This document shows positions 7,688 through 7,955 of a stretch of DNA of 7,955 nt, in pieces (the first letter of the stretch is position 1; each line of letters starts with the position of its first letter). The stretch lies in assembly GCA_027457185.1 (NCBI GenBank), contig DAIDTN010000166.1:1-7955 (forward strand), written 5' to 3'. The stretch comes from Burkholderiales bacterium. Lineage in GTDB: Bacteria > Pseudomonadota > Gammaproteobacteria > Burkholderiales > SG8-39. The notes beneath the pieces are model-generated. The model did not search any database. It was not told the DNA's origin and saw only the letters and a list, made by a program, of their open reading frames with translations. Made by a program: the position numbers and the translations under genes.

Positions 7688-7818
7688 AGGGGCCGCTCGC
7701 AGCAGATTTGGCAGGAATTCGAACCTACAAAAAAACGCGAAGGCTACGAGGAAACACCAACCGTTCCTGGCGCACCCTGCGTACCCTTAGGAGGTACAGC
7801 TTTATCTTGTCAGGCTTT
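7688..7818 (-). other. gltA–sucA intergenic spacer with hairpin and T-run
   Basis: In the transcript a short hairpin follows the gltA stop: GTACC and GGTAC (7781-7785 and 7793-7797) form a 5-bp stem with a 7-nt loop. Further along, AGGAA/TTCCT (7749-7753 and 7764-7768) could form another weak stem, and a run of seven T lies at 7729-7735. The T-run is 13 nt past the weak stem, so no standard intrinsic terminator is formed. Readthrough from gltA into sucA is therefore plausible. A GTTCGAATTC string at 7717-7726 resembles a tRNA T-loop but no complete tRNA folds around it. No strong promoter was recognised. Confidence 0.35.
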
Positions 7819-7955
7819 TCAGCGTTTGTCGATAGGTACGACGTCGCGCTTAGCGGGGCCGCTGTAGAGCTGGCGCGGGCGACCGATCTTGTACTCCGGA
7901 TCGGTGATCATTTCCTGCCACTGCGCGATCCAGCCCACCGTCCGCGCCAGCGAGA
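7819..7955 (-). CDS. gltA: Citrate synthase, C-terminal 44 codons, cut by window edge
   Basis: Citrate synthase condenses oxaloacetate with acetyl-CoA at the start of the TCA cycle. Only the end of the gene is present. Its translation reads SLARTVGWIAQWQEMITDPE followed by YKIGRPRQLYSGPAKRDVVP and IDKR, then a TGA stop at 7819-7821. The RTVGWIAHW-like helix and the IGRPRQLY(S/T)G tail are characteristic of the type II (hexameric) citrate synthases of Proteobacteria. The catalytic residues lie mostly upstream, outside the window, apart from the arginine region near the C-terminus. It is 131 bp upstream of sucA on the same strand, matching the common gltA–sucAB–lpd order. The gene start and promoter are out of view. 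Confidence 0.93.
   Translation of the reverse strand, partial: SLARTVGWIAQWQEMITDPEYKIGRPRQLYSGPAKRDVVPIDKR

Noticed and set aside
7729..7768. Possible intrinsic terminator between gltA and sucA
   Set aside because: The AGGAA/TTCCT stem is only 5 bp and the run of seven T begins 13 nt after it, too far for a standard terminator.
4829..7867. A 1012-codon open frame on the plus strand covering all of sucA
   Set aside because: It is antisense to a complete SucA with clear catalytic motifs. The translation is rich in His, Arg, Asp, Ala and Leu with no recognisable domain, as expected from the reverse strand of GC-rich coding DNA with strong codon bias.
1..7955. A new defence system, mobile island or CRISPR array
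   Set aside because: All genes are complete or edge-cut members of well-known metabolic families. No direct-repeat arrays, transposase or integrase sequences, or shift in base composition were seen.

Overview
This GC-rich window looks like ordinary chromosomal core metabolism from a Proteobacterium. A Betaproteobacterium is the best guess, because the gltA–sucA–sucB–lpdA order and the protein sequences fit that class, but this was judged by eye and not by a database search. Every supported gene lies on the minus strand, so transcription runs from high to low coordinates.

In transcription order, the window opens with the last 44 codons of citrate synthase (gltA, cut by the right edge). Next come the three subunits of the 2-oxoglutarate dehydrogenase complex: sucA (E1, 951 aa), sucB/odhB (E2, 417 aa from the corrected start) and lpdA (E3, 475 aa). 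After these comes an acrylyl-CoA reductase of the YhdH/AcuI family (330 aa). The last gene is the first 245 codons of a propionate–CoA ligase (prpE, cut by the left edge inside its ATP-binding motif). The complete genes look intact, with their key catalytic residues visible.

The first four genes carry carbon from oxaloacetate plus acetyl-CoA to citrate, and later from 2-oxoglutarate to succinyl-CoA. The last two both make propionyl-CoA, from acryloyl-CoA and from propionate. Propionyl-CoA can re-enter the TCA cycle at succinyl-CoA or through the methylcitrate route, so joining the two modules makes metabolic sense. The small gaps (60 bp lpdA–acuI, 43 bp acuI–prpE) allow co-transcription but do not prove it.

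Non-coding DNA is limited to five gaps of 43 to 231 bp. The more notable contents are a strong imperfect hairpin between sucB and lpdA, a small hairpin just before the prpE ribosome binding site, a relatively long sucA–sucB gap with a weak promoter-like patch, and a gltA–sucA gap with a hairpin and a tRNA T-arm-like string. I found no mobile element, CRISPR array, complete RNA gene, phage gene or defence system, and nothing that qualifies as a new biological system. The many long open frames on the plus strand are antisense shadows of the real genes.
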